Origin: an uncultured Lachnospiraceae bacterium
Lineage (GTDB): Bacteria; Bacillota; Clostridia; Lachnospirales; Lachnospiraceae
Assembly: GCA_947591245.1 (NCBI GenBank)
Contig: CANQCY010000005.1
Coordinates: forward strand, 1-64,000
DNA: 64,000 nucleotides
Direction: 5' to 3'
Positions 55,037 through 63,732 of the stretch are shown here, one piece after another; position 1 is the stretch's first letter; the number at the start of each line of letters is the position of its first letter. Position numbers and translations under genes: made by a program. The notes beneath the pieces were generated by a model, which was not told the origin of the DNA, ran no database searches, and saw only the letters and a program-made list of their open reading frames with translations.

Positions 55037-56854
55037 CTACTGTGCCATTTCTTGCTCAGCCTCAGCCGCTGCCCTGAGCACGCTGTAGTACACGCCCTTC
55101 GCCTTCGTAATGCTGTCGAATAGAAGAGGGCGGTTGTCCCTTCTCCACGAAAAGCCGTCATACAAGCCCCAGAACGTCAATCCGGTTATTTTCCCCGGAT
55201 ACTCTCGATGTGCCGCCAAAATTTCTTTCATCAATTTGTAATAATAATCATCCTGGGTTGTAAGCCCTGAATCCAGTTTGTTTGTGCAAACATCCAGTTC
55301 CGTGATCTGAACCTGGCTGATCGCTTCGGACGAAAGGAATTTTCTCAGTGTTTCACCGTATCTTGCCGGCAGCGGGTAATCGACTGCGAGATGGCTCTGC
55401 ATGCCGACTCCGTCGCAGAGCTTCTCGTCTTCATTGATATATTCCATCAGGTGTACGATTTTATCCGACACCTCGTACGTATTGTAGTCGTTATAGAACA
55501 ACGCAACATGCTGCCTGCCATTTTGATCCAGCATCTCTCTGGCGAAGCGGAACGCCGTCTTAACATATTCCGGCTCAGCCACCTGCGTATAACCGCCGGA
55601 AGCCGACATCGGATTGTCCGGATAATACACCTCGTCCCAGTAGGATTTGACCGTCTGGCCGGTCTTGTCATCTTTCTTGTCATTATTATGGAAATACTCG
55701 TTCGCCACATCGTAACAATAAACAATGTCGCCCCATCCCATTTCATCCTCTTTCATACAGATGTATTTGATGACCGACTTAATGTAATACTCCATGCGGG
55801 CATTCATTATTTCCGGCGTAACCCAATTGCCTTCCACATCAAAATCTTCTTTAAACAGCCATTCCGGCGTCTGAGAATGCCATACAAACGCATGGAAGCG
55901 TATCCGCATATTATTTTCCGCTACCAGCTTAAGGAAAGTATCAAACTCCGAATAATTGATCTTCGGACATACATCCTCCGGATAATTGTCCGGAACATAA
56001 CTATACGGATCATCCATCGCATCATCTACCGATATAAGCGTCGGCTCAAAATCGTCAGACAAATACCCGCCGGTTCCATCCTTTGCATTTAATAGCCTGC
56101 TCGGCTTCGACTCATTTTCCGGCGTAATGCTGTTGTACTGATCCGTTATGAATTTCACCGTCGCTTTGGAATCATTTCCGAAAAAGTTTCCATTGGGATC
56201 AATCTGGAAAATATTCGCGCACGTCCCCACATTTCCGAAAAATCTTCCGTATGCGCTCTTTAAGCTTCCCTCAATATCGTACGTCTGATTCGGATCCGCC
56301 TCTTTTACCGGAATCGGATCCAGCGGAATCGGAGGCGCCGTAGGTATCGCCGGCGTCGGTATCGGAGACGGCGGGTCCGTCATTGCGGTTCCTGCGCCTG
56401 CCGACGGCACTGGATCCGCGTTCCCCGGCTGTACGGCGGCAGGCTGCGACGGCGCAGCCGGAGACGGCGTCTTTTGGACTTGCACCGTATTTCCTTTCGA
56501 CGGAGCTGCTTTTATAAGCACCTTGCATGACAGTTTTTTTACTTTTTTGAAAACGGTAATCCGGCATGTCAGCTTCGTCACTCCCGGCTTTACGCCTGTC
56601 ACCTTCACTGTCTCTTTATTTCCCTTAATCTTTGCCACTTTCTTATTCCCGATAGTCCATTTGATCTTCCCTACACCCCTTAGGTTCTTGAGCTTAACCC
56701 GCTTTGACTTTCCCTTTGAAAGCGTAATTTGCTTCGCGCTCAGCTTAGGTTTTGCCGCTCCCTGAACATGTTCCGTACCAGCCGTGCCTATCGTCCCCGC
56801 CAGCGCTGCGCACAGTACCGGTATCGCAACCGCCTTTCTCGTTTTGTTCGTCAT
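55037..56854 (-). CDS. Secreted GH10 endo-1,4-beta-xylanase with Ig-like domain
   Basis: A 605-residue secreted enzyme. Signal peptide (about 1-33, RKAVAIPVLCAALAGTIGTAGTEHVQG), one bacterial Ig-like (Big_2-type) domain (about 35-115: KLSAKQITLSKGKSKRVKL), a Pro/Ala/Thr linker (about 125-185), then the GH10 barrel (about 195-600). The acid/base Glu is in VYCYDVANEYFHNN and the nucleophile Glu in VQITELDVCTN; FHAFVWHSQTPEW and GLTFWGLYDGFSWR are further GH10 marks. An insertion with NNDKKDDKTGQTVK lies after the acid/base. It cleaves xylan backbone outside the cell; the Ig-like domain may bind wall or carbohydrate. Confidence 0.95.
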   Translation of the reverse strand: MTNKTRKAVAIPVLCAALAGTIGTAGTEHVQGAAKPKLSAKQITLSKGKSKRVKLKNLRGVGKIKWTIGNKKVAKIKGNKETVKVTGVKPGVTKLTCRITVFKKVKKLSCKVLIKAAPSKGNTVQVQKTPSPAAPSQPAAVQPGNADPVPSAGAGTAMTDPPSPIPTPAIPTAPPIPLDPIPVKEADPNQTYDIEGSLKSAYGRFFGNVGTCANIFQIDPNGNFFGNDSKATVKFITDQYNSITPENESKPSRLLNAKDGTGGYLSDDFEPTLISVDDAMDDPYSYVPDNYPEDVCPKINYSEFDTFLKLVAENNMRIRFHAFVWHSQTPEWLFKEDFDVEGNWVTPEIMNARMEYYIKSVIKYICMKEDEMGWGDIVYCYDVANEYFHNNDKKDDKTGQTVKSYWDEVYYPDNPMSASGGYTQVAEPEYVKTAFRFAREMLDQNGRQHVALFYNDYNTYEVSDKIVHLMEYINEDEKLCDGVGMQSHLAVDYPLPARYGETLRKFLSSEAISQVQITELDVCTNKLDSGLTTQDDYYYKLMKEILAAHREYPGKITGLTFWGLYDGFSWRRDNRPLLFDSITKAKGVYYSVLRAAAEAEQEMAQ

Positions 56855-56881
56855 ATGCTTCTCCTTTATTCTTCTTATTTT

Positions 56882-57148
56882 TCACTTTGCCTTACTCTTC
56901 ACTATCCGTTTCATCATTTCCACTTTCTGTTTCTCCGCCGGACTCATGTCCTTTGTCAAGATTTCTAAAAGGACCGAAACCTCCTGCTGGGAAAACGAAA
57001 GGTTGTGATCCTTCAGCTTCTGCATTGCTTCCATAATAATCGGCACCAGGCTCTTCATGTCCTTCCCGTTCGCTTTCATCTCCAGCTCCCGGATAATCTG
57101 AGCTTTCACCGGATGCATATTCCTGAAAATCTCTTCCTGTCCCGTCAT
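56882..57148 (-). CDS. Small helical protein overlapping a Met-rich ORF
   Basis: An 88-residue helical, lysine-rich protein (MTGQEEIFRNMHPVKAQIIRELEMKANGKDMKSLVPIIMEAMQKL, LSFSQQEVSVLLEILTKDMSPAEKQKVEMMKRI). GGGGAGG lies about 9 bases upstream of the ATG. It shares 257 bases with the frame of the Met-rich ORF (56892-57602). Its composition is protein-like, whereas the other frame there is Gly/Glu/Ser-rich and looks like a shadow. The two frames may be separate genes, or one gene split by a frameshift. Confidence 0.6.
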   Translation of the reverse strand: MTGQEEIFRNMHPVKAQIIRELEMKANGKDMKSLVPIIMEAMQKLKDHNLSFSQQEVSVLLEILTKDMSPAEKQKVEMMKRIVKSKAK

Positions 57149-57602
57149 GCGCTTCTTCCTCCCCGCTTTGCTCTGCACTGCGGTCCGCCATATCGCCATC
57201 CGAATGAGGCATAATATCGCCCGGATCCGGCGCGGCAGCATCTGACATTGAAGACATCATCATGGATACCATATCAAACATATCCTTCTGATCTTCAGGC
57301 ATCCGGCTCTTCAGCATTTGAAGCAGCACATCCATGCCGCCCTCCTGCCCGGAGCCGTCTGCATCCCGCATCTGATTCATCTGGTTCATCATACTCATCA
57401 ATGACATCATGCGTTTCATCATAAAAAAATTGAGAAACATATCGATTATTTTCTGTTCCCGATGATGGCAGAAGCTTCGGATCGCGCGAAGCAGCCCCTC
57501 TATATCGATTACGCTTCCCACAGGAATATCCAAATAAGGAAGCGCTGCTTTCACCGCCTGTATGCTCTTGTTGTCCAACATCCGCCCTTCCAAATCGAAC
57601 AT
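56892..57602 (-). CDS. Met-rich protein of unknown function (C-terminal part doubtful)
   Basis: A 236-codon frame. Residues 1-125 are convincing: VKAALPYLDIPVGSVIDIEGLLRAIRSF followed by a Met-rich helical stretch (MFLNFFMMKRMMSLMSMMNQ) and VLLQMLKSRMPEDQKDMFDMVSMMMSS. Residues after about 150 are acidic and low-complexity and lie opposite the helical small gene in another frame. A real product may end before or shift frame near 57150. Its ATG at 57602 follows GGAGAG; an inner ATG at 57581 is also possible. Family not recognised. It lies between luxS and the xylanase on the same strand. Confidence 0.5.
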   Translation of the reverse strand: MFDLEGRMLDNKSIQAVKAALPYLDIPVGSVIDIEGLLRAIRSFCHHREQKIIDMFLNFFMMKRMMSLMSMMNQMNQMRDADGSGQEGGMDVLLQMLKSRMPEDQKDMFDMVSMMMSSMSDAAAPDPGDIMPHSDGDMADRSAEQSGEEEAHDGTGRDFQEYASGESSDYPGAGDESEREGHEEPGADYYGSNAEAEGSQPFVFPAGGFGPFRNLDKGHESGGETESGNDETDSEE

Positions 57603-57734
57603 TCGCTATGGCTCTCCCGCACTGCATTCTTTTTTAATATAAATATGCAAAAAGGGAAAAATAATGACACGCGGAGGACATGCCGTCCATACCGTCCGAT
57701 ACCGGCGGCAAAAAGCAAAGGCCCGGCATCAGCA

Positions 57735-58211
57735 TCATTGATATACAAGCCGTTCCTCTGTAATCCCCTCTAACACGCCGGACAAATATTTATCTGCCAG
57801 ATATTTCGCCATTGGCAGGTTTAAGTCAAGATAATTCCCGCAGGCCTCCGGCGCCGCCCCCGGTATATCTCCCTCGTATTCCTTAATATAAGTAAACATC
57901 TCTTTCAAAAGAGGTACGATATCCGCCGATTCATAATCCCCGGCAACAATGAGGTAAAAGCCGGTGCGGCATCCCATCGGTCCGAAGTATATGATCCTGT
58001 TTCCCATCTGCGGATGATTTCTGAGAAAAGTCGCCCCCAGATGCTCAATCGCATGAATCTCCGCCGTATTCATAACCGGCTCAAAATTCGGCCGCGTCAT
58101 GCGAAGATCAAAGGTCGTCACGACATCCGTACCCGTACTGTCCTTTCTGGATACATACACGCCCGGCAACAGCGTCAAATGATTGACCGTAAAGCTCGCT
58201 ATCGTTTCCAT
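57735..58211 (-). CDS. luxS: S-ribosylhomocysteine lyase
   Basis: A 158-residue metalloenzyme that splits S-ribosylhomocysteine into homocysteine and DPD, the AI-2 precursor. Metal site HAIEHLGATFLRN (His, Glu, His) with the third ligand in ACGNYLD, and the catalytic Cys in GPMGCRTGFYL. The start is the ATG of METIASFTVNH at 58211 with AAGGAGG 9 bases upstream; the GTG at 58217 is inside that spacing. It lies 42 bases after ilvE and may share its transcript. Confidence 0.96.
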   Translation of the reverse strand: METIASFTVNHLTLLPGVYVSRKDSTGTDVVTTFDLRMTRPNFEPVMNTAEIHAIEHLGATFLRNHPQMGNRIIYFGPMGCRTGFYLIVAGDYESADIVPLLKEMFTYIKEYEGDIPGAAPEACGNYLDLNLPMAKYLADKYLSGVLEGITEERLVYQ

Positions 58212-58253
58212 TTTCACACACCTCCTTCTCCATCAATATTCGCAATTCACCGA

Positions 58254-59279
58254 TTAATCAATAACCTGAATCCATCCTTCCGGAGCCTCTATTCTTCCCT
58301 CCTGCATTCCGGTCAGGGTATCATACAGCTTCTTTGTAACCTCTCCCATCTCGTCCATTCCGCTCGGGAAACAAATCTCCTTGCCATGGTCAACAATCTT
58401 GCCAACCGGCGATATCACGGCCGCCGTACCGCAAAGCCCACACTCTGCAAAATCCTTTACTTCATCCAAAAACACTTCTCTCTCTTCCACTTCCATACCC
58501 AGATGATCCTTTGCAATCGCCATAATTGACCGCCTCGTGATCGATGGAAGGATACTGTTTGATTTAGGAGTGACGAGCTTGCCGTCTTTCGTTACAAAGA
58601 TAAAGTTTGCCCCGCCGGTCTCTTCCACTTTTGTCCTGGTTTTCGGGTCAAGATACATATTTTCAGCATATCCCTCGTTATGTGCGTCTACGATCGCATG
58701 AAGGCTCATCGCATAATTCAAGCCCGCCTTGACATGACCGGTACCATTCGGAGCCGCGCGGTCAAAGTCCGACACGCGTATCGTAATCGGTTTTGCGCCC
58801 CCCTTAAAGTACGGTCCAACCGGGGTGCAGAAAATGCGGAACTGGTACTCTGTCGCCGGCGCCACGCCGATGACCGGACCGATACCAAACAAAACAGGCC
58901 GTACATATAGGGTAGCGCCCGAGCCGTACGGCGGTACATACGCCTTATTCGCCCGAACGGTTTCAATCACAGCCTGCACAAATTTACCCTCCGGAAACGC
59001 CGGCATTTCAAGGCGTTTCGCAGTATTTGCCATTCTCTCGGCATTCATATCGGGGCGGAAACAGACGATGCGGCCGTCTACCGACGTGTACGCCTTCAAT
59101 CCCTCGAAACATGTCTGTGCATATTGAATCACGCAGGCGCACTCGCTCATTGTGATATTGGGGTCATCTACCATCTGCCCCTCATCCCATTTTCCATCTT
59201 TGTAATTTGCTACAAACCTCTTATCCGTCTGACGATAAGAAAATCCAATGTTCGCCCAATCCAAATTTTTCTTTTCCAT
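58254..59279 (-). CDS. ilvE: Branched-chain amino acid aminotransferase
   Basis: A 341-residue PLP fold-type IV enzyme that interconverts Leu, Ile and Val with their 2-keto acids. The PLP lysine is in GTGHVKAGLNYAMSL. Other marks are AQTCFEGLKAYTSVDGRIVCFRPDMN, YVRPVLFGIGPVIGV and the C-terminal EVKDFAECGLCGTAAVISPVGKI. The type with this longer N-terminus is the BCAT II group. Its own promoter was not identified. Confidence 0.95.
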   Translation of the reverse strand: MEKKNLDWANIGFSYRQTDKRFVANYKDGKWDEGQMVDDPNITMSECACVIQYAQTCFEGLKAYTSVDGRIVCFRPDMNAERMANTAKRLEMPAFPEGKFVQAVIETVRANKAYVPPYGSGATLYVRPVLFGIGPVIGVAPATEYQFRIFCTPVGPYFKGGAKPITIRVSDFDRAAPNGTGHVKAGLNYAMSLHAIVDAHNEGYAENMYLDPKTRTKVEETGGANFIFVTKDGKLVTPKSNSILPSITRRSIMAIAKDHLGMEVEEREVFLDEVKDFAECGLCGTAAVISPVGKIVDHGKEICFPSGMDEMGEVTKKLYDTLTGMQEGRIEAPEGWIQVID

Positions 59280-59420
59280 ATGCTTATCTCCATTCTTACA
59301 GGCAGATTCTATTCTGCCCTTTCTTTACATGCTGTTTCTGCCTTCCAGTTTACTCTCCCGTCTCTTTTTTGAGTCCGACAGATTTTTTCATCCGGGAAAG
59401 CAGGAAAAAAGTTTCTTACC

Positions 59421-61172
59421 CTATTCGTTTGCCTCTTCCGGTTCCCGCTGCGTTTCTTCTGTTGTCACCGTCGGAACCTCTTCCTTTTCCTCTGACCAGT
59501 CGTTCCGCTTAATTTCAACCCGTCTGACTTTTCCGCTGATCGTCTTCGGGAGCTCCTTAGCAAAATCAACTATTTTCGGCCATTTATAAGAAGCGATATT
59601 GTTCTTCAGATATTTCACAATATCGTTTTTCATATGCTCATCGCCCTCTTTACCGTCAGCAAGAACAATCGTAGCTTTGATCGCCTGTCCTCGTATGCGG
59701 TCGGGTACGGAAGTAACTGCGCACTCAAGTACATAAGGGAGCTTCATAATCTCATTTTCAATCTCAAACGGGCCGACGCGGTATCCGGCGGATTTAATCA
59801 CGTCATCCACGCGCCCCACATACCACAAATATCCGTCCTCGTCTGCAAATGCGGTATCGCCTGTATGATAATATCCGTCGTACCAAACGGAATCTGTTTT
59901 TTCCTGATCATTATGATATCCCCGGAACAGGCCGTCCGGTATGCCGTCCGCCGTCTTTACGACAATTTCGCCCTCTTCGCCCGGCTCTGCCAGAGTCCCG
60001 TCCGGCAGCATAACTGCAATTTCATAAAGCGGATTCGGTTTCCCCATAGAACCCGGACGGGGCGTCATGCCTTTTATGTTGCCTATGAGCATGGTCGTCT
60101 CCGTTTGTCCGAATCCTTCCATGATATCAAAACCCGTCTTTTCCTTAAATTTATCAAACACTTTGGGATTGAGGGCTTCTCCCGCCGTTGTCACATTCTG
60201 AAGGGAGGACAGGTCATAATTTTCCAATTTTAAATGCACCATGACCCGATACACCGTAGGCGGCGCGCAAAACGTCGTTATTTTATACTTTTCGATCTTT
60301 GTCAATATATCCTTGGCGTCAAACTCATCAAAATCATATATAAAAATCGGCGCCTCACAAAGCCACTGTCCATAAATCTTCCCCCACATCGCCTTTGCCC
60401 AGCCGGTATCGGAAATGGCAAAATGAACGCCATTCGGATCAACCTGATGCCAATATTTTGCCGTCACATAATGGCCCAATGGATATTTATAGCAGTGCAT
60501 CGCGATCTTCGGATAGGACGTCGTCCCGGATGTAAAAAACATAAGCATCGGATCCTCTCCGCCCGGCAGCTCGTGCGGCTTGGAAAAATTGGCGGAAAAG
60601 AAGCGGATATCTTTATTAAAACAGTGCCATGATTCCCTTGCCCCGCCAACCATAATTTTCGTTTTTAATTTGGCATTGCCGCGCGCCGCCTTATCTACCT
60701 CGCGCGAAACGTCGCCGTCAGCCGTGCAGACAACGGCGTCCACCTCTCCCACCTTAAAGCGGTATTCAAAATCTTTTTTCGTCAAAAGATCCGCCGCAGG
60801 AATCGCAATTGCGCCGATTTTGTGAAGGGCAAGCAGGGAAAACCAGAATTGGAAATGACGTTTCAGGATGAGCATAACCTTATCACCCTTGCTAATACCC
60901 AGGTAGCTAAAGTAATTGGCCGCCATATTGGAATATTTTGCCATATCGCGAAACGTGAACCGCCTCTCGCGTCCTGCCTTCGACACATACAGCATCGCCA
61001 ATTTATCCGGACATTTTTTCGCCATCACGTCTATGACGTCGTAAGCAAAATTAAAATTTTCATCATTCTTACAGTTAATTGATTTCAAAACGCCGTTTTC
61101 ATCAAAATCAGTATCAAAATAACGATCTGCAATACCTACCAGCTCAAATACCTTTTTATCTGCATTTCCCAT
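59421..61172 (-). CDS. Acyl-CoA synthetase (AMP-forming, medium-chain type)
   Basis: A 583-residue ANL-superfamily ligase that activates a carboxylic acid to acyl-AMP, then acyl-CoA. A3 motif MFFTSGTTSYPKIAMH, A5 GFGQTETTMLIG, A7/A8 YHTGDTAFADEDGYLWYVGRVDDVIKSAGYRVGPFEIE and the C-terminal Lys in PKTISGKVRRVEIK are all intact. The closest pattern is the medium-chain/acetyl-CoA synthetase-like (ACSM) group. The C-terminus ends in an acidic tail (about 565-583, EEKEEVPTVTTEETQREPEE). A 25-bp palindrome covers its transcription start. Substrate unknown: a short, medium or aromatic acid. Confidence 0.9.
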   Translation of the reverse strand: MGNADKKVFELVGIADRYFDTDFDENGVLKSINCKNDENFNFAYDVIDVMAKKCPDKLAMLYVSKAGRERRFTFRDMAKYSNMAANYFSYLGISKGDKVMLILKRHFQFWFSLLALHKIGAIAIPAADLLTKKDFEYRFKVGEVDAVVCTADGDVSREVDKAARGNAKLKTKIMVGGARESWHCFNKDIRFFSANFSKPHELPGGEDPMLMFFTSGTTSYPKIAMHCYKYPLGHYVTAKYWHQVDPNGVHFAISDTGWAKAMWGKIYGQWLCEAPIFIYDFDEFDAKDILTKIEKYKITTFCAPPTVYRVMVHLKLENYDLSSLQNVTTAGEALNPKVFDKFKEKTGFDIMEGFGQTETTMLIGNIKGMTPRPGSMGKPNPLYEIAVMLPDGTLAEPGEEGEIVVKTADGIPDGLFRGYHNDQEKTDSVWYDGYYHTGDTAFADEDGYLWYVGRVDDVIKSAGYRVGPFEIENEIMKLPYVLECAVTSVPDRIRGQAIKATIVLADGKEGDEHMKNDIVKYLKNNIASYKWPKIVDFAKELPKTISGKVRRVEIKRNDWSEEKEEVPTVTTEETQREPEEANE

Positions 61173-61207
61173 AATATGAACTTCCCTTCATTGCAATCTG
61201 ATTTTCC

Positions 61208-61232
61208 GCATGTAGTTTTCAAAACTACATGC
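61208..61232. promoter_or_regulatory. 25-bp perfect palindromic operator at the acyl-CoA synthetase promoter
   Basis: GCATGTAGTTTT and its exact complement flank a single central base (61220). It lies 6 bases downstream of the -10 box, over the expected transcription start. This is the placement of a repressor operator. The regulator gene is not adjacent. Confidence 0.85.
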
Positions 61233-61238
61233 ACTTTT

Positions 61239-61267
61239 ATGATATAACACGCCGTTTCTTGTGTCAA
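61239..61267 (-). promoter_or_regulatory. Promoter of the acyl-CoA synthetase gene
   Basis: TTGACA (61267-61262) and TATCAT (61244-61239) on the minus strand are 17 bases apart. Confidence 0.75.
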
Positions 61268-61366
61268 GATATATTTCACGAAAAATAGGCCGATCGCTTA
61301 ATAATTTATATACCCGAAAGGACATAATACGGCATTCGGCGCCCCCTGAGTTTCATTCGCGCCCCA

Positions 61367-61395
61367 TTGACCGCCATTCCCAAATATGATATTCT
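61367..61395 (+). promoter_or_regulatory. Promoter of the NusG-II/Gx gene pair
   Basis: TTGACC (61367-61372) and TATTCT (61390-61395) are 17 bases apart and about 28 bases before the first start codon. Confidence 0.55.
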
Positions 61396-61422
61396 AAACA
61401 GGCAGATTGTTTGAAAGGCGGC

Positions 61423-61830
61423 ATGATCATGGAGATAAAACAAGCGGACAAACGATTCCTTTTGTTTCTAATATTATTGGGAGCCGGACTCAGCATCGTT
61501 GCGTACATGCCCCGAATGGGCTCCGGCACGCATCTGGAAGTCCGGATAAACGGCCGGGAAACCGCCTCTTACCCCCTTTCATCCGACCGCAGGCAGACGA
61601 TCTCCTGCCCTGACGGGGGAGCCAATACCTTTGAAATCAAAAACGGCGCCGTCTACATGCGGGAAGCAGACTGCCACGACAAAATCTGCGTCGGCATGCA
61701 CAGTATTTCAAAGCCGGGAGAAACCATCGTCTGCCTGCCGCACAAGCTTGTGCTTGCCATTGCCGCTTCCGATGAAAAGCGGGCGCCGGAACCGGATGCT
61801 GTCACCGGCTTCGCAAACAAACAAGAATAA
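61423..61830 (+). CDS. NusG domain II-like membrane-anchored protein
   Basis: A 135-residue protein: one N-terminal membrane helix (about 10-30: RFLLFLILLGAGLSIVAYM), then an extracytoplasmic NusG-II-like domain with EVRINGRETASYPL and the conserved ADCHDKICVGMHSISKPGETIVCLPHKLVL. The Cys pair (DCHDKIC and VCLPHK) is a family mark. AAAGGCGG precedes ATGs at 61423 and 61429; either may be used. It is followed 18 bases later by a Gx-family gene. Members pair with quinone, flavin or Rnf-type redox genes. Confidence 0.85.
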   Translation: MIMEIKQADKRFLLFLILLGAGLSIVAYMPRMGSGTHLEVRINGRETASYPLSSDRRQTISCPDGGANTFEIKNGAVYMREADCHDKICVGMHSISKPGETIVCLPHKLVLAIAASDEKRAPEPDAVTGFANKQE

Positions 61831-61848
61831 CAGGAAAGGGGAGGCTCT

Positions 61849-62370
61849 ATGAACCGCGTTAAACAACAGGCAGAATTTGCCGTTTATACCTCGCTGGCTT
61901 TTATCTTCGGTTACATCGAAAGCCTGATTCCACTGCCGCTTCCTTTCCCCGGCATGAAACTCGGTCTGGCGAATCTGGTCATTATGATCATTCTATATAG
62001 AAAAAACTTTGCATACGCATTCGGTGCCGCAATGCTGAGAAACATTCTAAACGCCATTACTTTCGGCAGTTTGTTCAGTTTTTTTTACAGCCTTGCCGGA
62101 AGTACGGCAAGCCTTCTTATTATGGCGTTGATGCGCAGATGGGGAAACGGCAGATTGTCCATCTTGTCCGTCAGCGCTCTTGGCGGCATTTTCCATAATA
62201 TGGGACAGCTGATCGTCGCCTCCTTTCTTGTCGGTCCGGCGCCGCTCCTCTGGTACGTGCCGATTTTATATTTTTCCGGCCTGTTGACCGGTGCGGCAAT
62301 CGGAATAATCAGCGGGCAATGTCTGGCGCGGCTGCCAAAAGATATCGGCTCCGGCGCCGGGAATTTATAA
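61849..62370 (+). CDS. Gx transporter family membrane protein (Hpre_diP_synt_I type)
   Basis: A 173-residue protein with five to six membrane helices and the signature IESLIPLPLPFPGMKLGLANLVIMI, followed by MLRNILNAITFGSLFSFFYSLAGS and SALGGIFHNMGQLIVASF. The family was once named heptaprenyl diphosphate synthase component I but is now seen as an ECF-S-like Gx transporter. AAGGGGAGG precedes the ATG. Paired with the NusG-II-like gene as in eetA/eetB-like arrangements, so a link to flavin or quinone export or redox is possible but not shown. Confidence 0.85.
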   Translation: MNRVKQQAEFAVYTSLAFIFGYIESLIPLPLPFPGMKLGLANLVIMIILYRKNFAYAFGAAMLRNILNAITFGSLFSFFYSLAGSTASLLIMALMRRWGNGRLSILSVSALGGIFHNMGQLIVASFLVGPAPLLWYVPILYFSGLLTGAAIGIISGQCLARLPKDIGSGAGNL

Positions 62371-62421
62371 AATTTCTCTAAATTCTTTTATTTTTCTTTA
62401 ATTTTTTTAACCAAAATTTTA

Positions 62422-62450
62422 TTGACTACTGTCGAAACTAGTGATAAAAT
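62422..62450 (+). promoter_or_regulatory. Promoter of the AbrB-type gene
   Basis: TTGACT (62422-62427) and TAAAAT (62445-62450) are 17 bases apart. AT-rich sequence upstream resembles an UP element. Confidence 0.65.
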
Positions 62451-62536
62451 GATGCGGAAAGGGTAAAAAGAAACAATTATGGCATATACTACAGAAAGTG
62501 CTTTGTGTAAGAAACAGCGCGGAAATGAGGCTTATT

Positions 62537-62791
62537 ATGAAGAATACAGGGATTGTCAGACAGTTAGATATGCTCGGCCGCATTACGATTCCGATTGAGC
62601 TCAGACGTTCGCTTGGCATCGGCGACAGAGAATCTTTAGAAATTTATACGGAAGATAATAAGATTGTATTGGCAAAGTATGAACCTTCGGATGTTTTTAC
62701 GGGTTCGCAGGAAGATTTGATTGAATATCACGGAAAGCTGGTATCAAAAAAATCCATCGAAGAATTATCAAAGCTAGCTGGTTTAATTTAA
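62537..62791 (+). CDS. AbrB/SpoVT-type transition-state regulator
   Basis: An 84-residue protein whose N-terminal 50 residues are the swapped-hairpin AbrB DNA-binding domain (NTGIVRQLDMLGRITIPIELR, GDRESLEIYTEDNKIVLAKY). A short C-terminal helical tail follows (SKKSIEELSKLAGLI). Such regulators govern transition to stationary phase and sporulation in Firmicutes. The ATG at 62537 has GAGG 8 bases upstream; the longer frame to 62498 is not supported. Monocistronic, with its own promoter and terminator. Confidence 0.9.
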   Translation: MKNTGIVRQLDMLGRITIPIELRRSLGIGDRESLEIYTEDNKIVLAKYEPSDVFTGSQEDLIEYHGKLVSKKSIEELSKLAGLI

Positions 62792-62810
62792 TCATATATC
62801 CCTTTAGTGT

Positions 62811-62850
62811 GGCAGGAGTTCCCCTATACTCCTGCCTTTCTTTTTTCTCT
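62811..62850 (+). terminator. Intrinsic terminator of the AbrB-type gene
   Basis: The arms GGCAGGAGT (62811-62819) and ACTCCTGCC (62828-62836) form a 9-bp stem with an 8-base loop. TTTCTTTTTTCT follows. Confidence 0.9.
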
Positions 62851-62875
62851 CGCGCATGAAGCGCAGGCGGCGCGC

Positions 62876-63718
62876 TTACTCCCTGAACAGCTCCTTATAC
62901 ACCTGATTTTTACTGATTCCCCGTTCCTTAGCGACGACCTTCATAGCCTCTTTCCTATCCATCCCCCCGGCGATATGCATCTGCATATGTTCCTCCAACG
63001 TTACGCCCTCCCACTGCTTTTTCTGCATTTCCTCCAGTTTGTCCGCATCTGCACCCGCTATCACAAACACATACTCTCCCTTGGGCTGATGATCGGCATA
63101 GTAATCCAGCGCCTCCGCAAGCGTGCACTGCATCACCGATTCATGCTTTTTCGTCAGTTCATGGCAGACTGCGATCTTCCTCGCGCTCTCCACGACGCCC
63201 GCGACCAGCTGCAATGTCTTTACGAGCCGATGCGGGGCTTCATAAAATACCGTCGTATAAGCCGTCGTTTTCAGACGCTCCAATACGCGCTCCCTGTCCT
63301 TTTTGTCCCGGGGCAGAAACCCTTCAAAGGCAAAGCTTCCAACATGCAGCCCGGACAGCGTAAGCGCCGTAATAACTGCAGATGCGCCTGGCAGGGATGT
63401 CACGGGAACTCCCGCCTCGTAAGCGGCGAGGGCAAGTTCCGCACCCGGATCTGAAATCGCCGGCGTTCCCGCATCTGTCACAAGCGCAATATCCTTCCCA
63501 TCCAAAAGCTCTCGAACAAGAACCGGCGTTTTCTGCATTTTGTTGTGTTCGTGATAGCTGACCAGCGGCTTCCTGATCTCAAAATGATTCAGCAGTTTGA
63601 CCGTCTGCCGCGTATCCTCCGCCGCGATCATATCCACTTCCTTCAATATTCGCAGCGCCCGCAGCGTGATATCTTCCAAATTTCCAATCGGCGTAGCGCA
63701 AAGAAATAACGTACCCAT
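62876..63718 (-). CDS. rsmI: 16S rRNA (cytidine1402-2'-O)-methyltransferase
   Basis: A 280-residue tetrapyrrole-methylase-fold enzyme that methylates C1402 of 16S rRNA using SAM. Family marks: GTLFLCATPIGNLEDITLRAL at the start, AEDTRQTVKLLNHF, LVTDAGTPAISDPGAELALAAY and VTSLPGASAVITALTLSGL with FEGFLPRDKKDRERVLERL. The C-terminal small domain includes VAKERGISKNQVYKEL. The ATG at 63718 is preceded by GGAGG. It follows the methyltransferase gene by 14 bases. Confidence 0.96.
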   Translation of the reverse strand: MGTLFLCATPIGNLEDITLRALRILKEVDMIAAEDTRQTVKLLNHFEIRKPLVSYHEHNKMQKTPVLVRELLDGKDIALVTDAGTPAISDPGAELALAAYEAGVPVTSLPGASAVITALTLSGLHVGSFAFEGFLPRDKKDRERVLERLKTTAYTTVFYEAPHRLVKTLQLVAGVVESARKIAVCHELTKKHESVMQCTLAEALDYYADHQPKGEYVFVIAGADADKLEEMQKKQWEGVTLEEHMQMHIAGGMDRKEAMKVVAKERGISKNQVYKELFRE

Positions 63719-63732
63719 ACTTTCCTCCAGCA

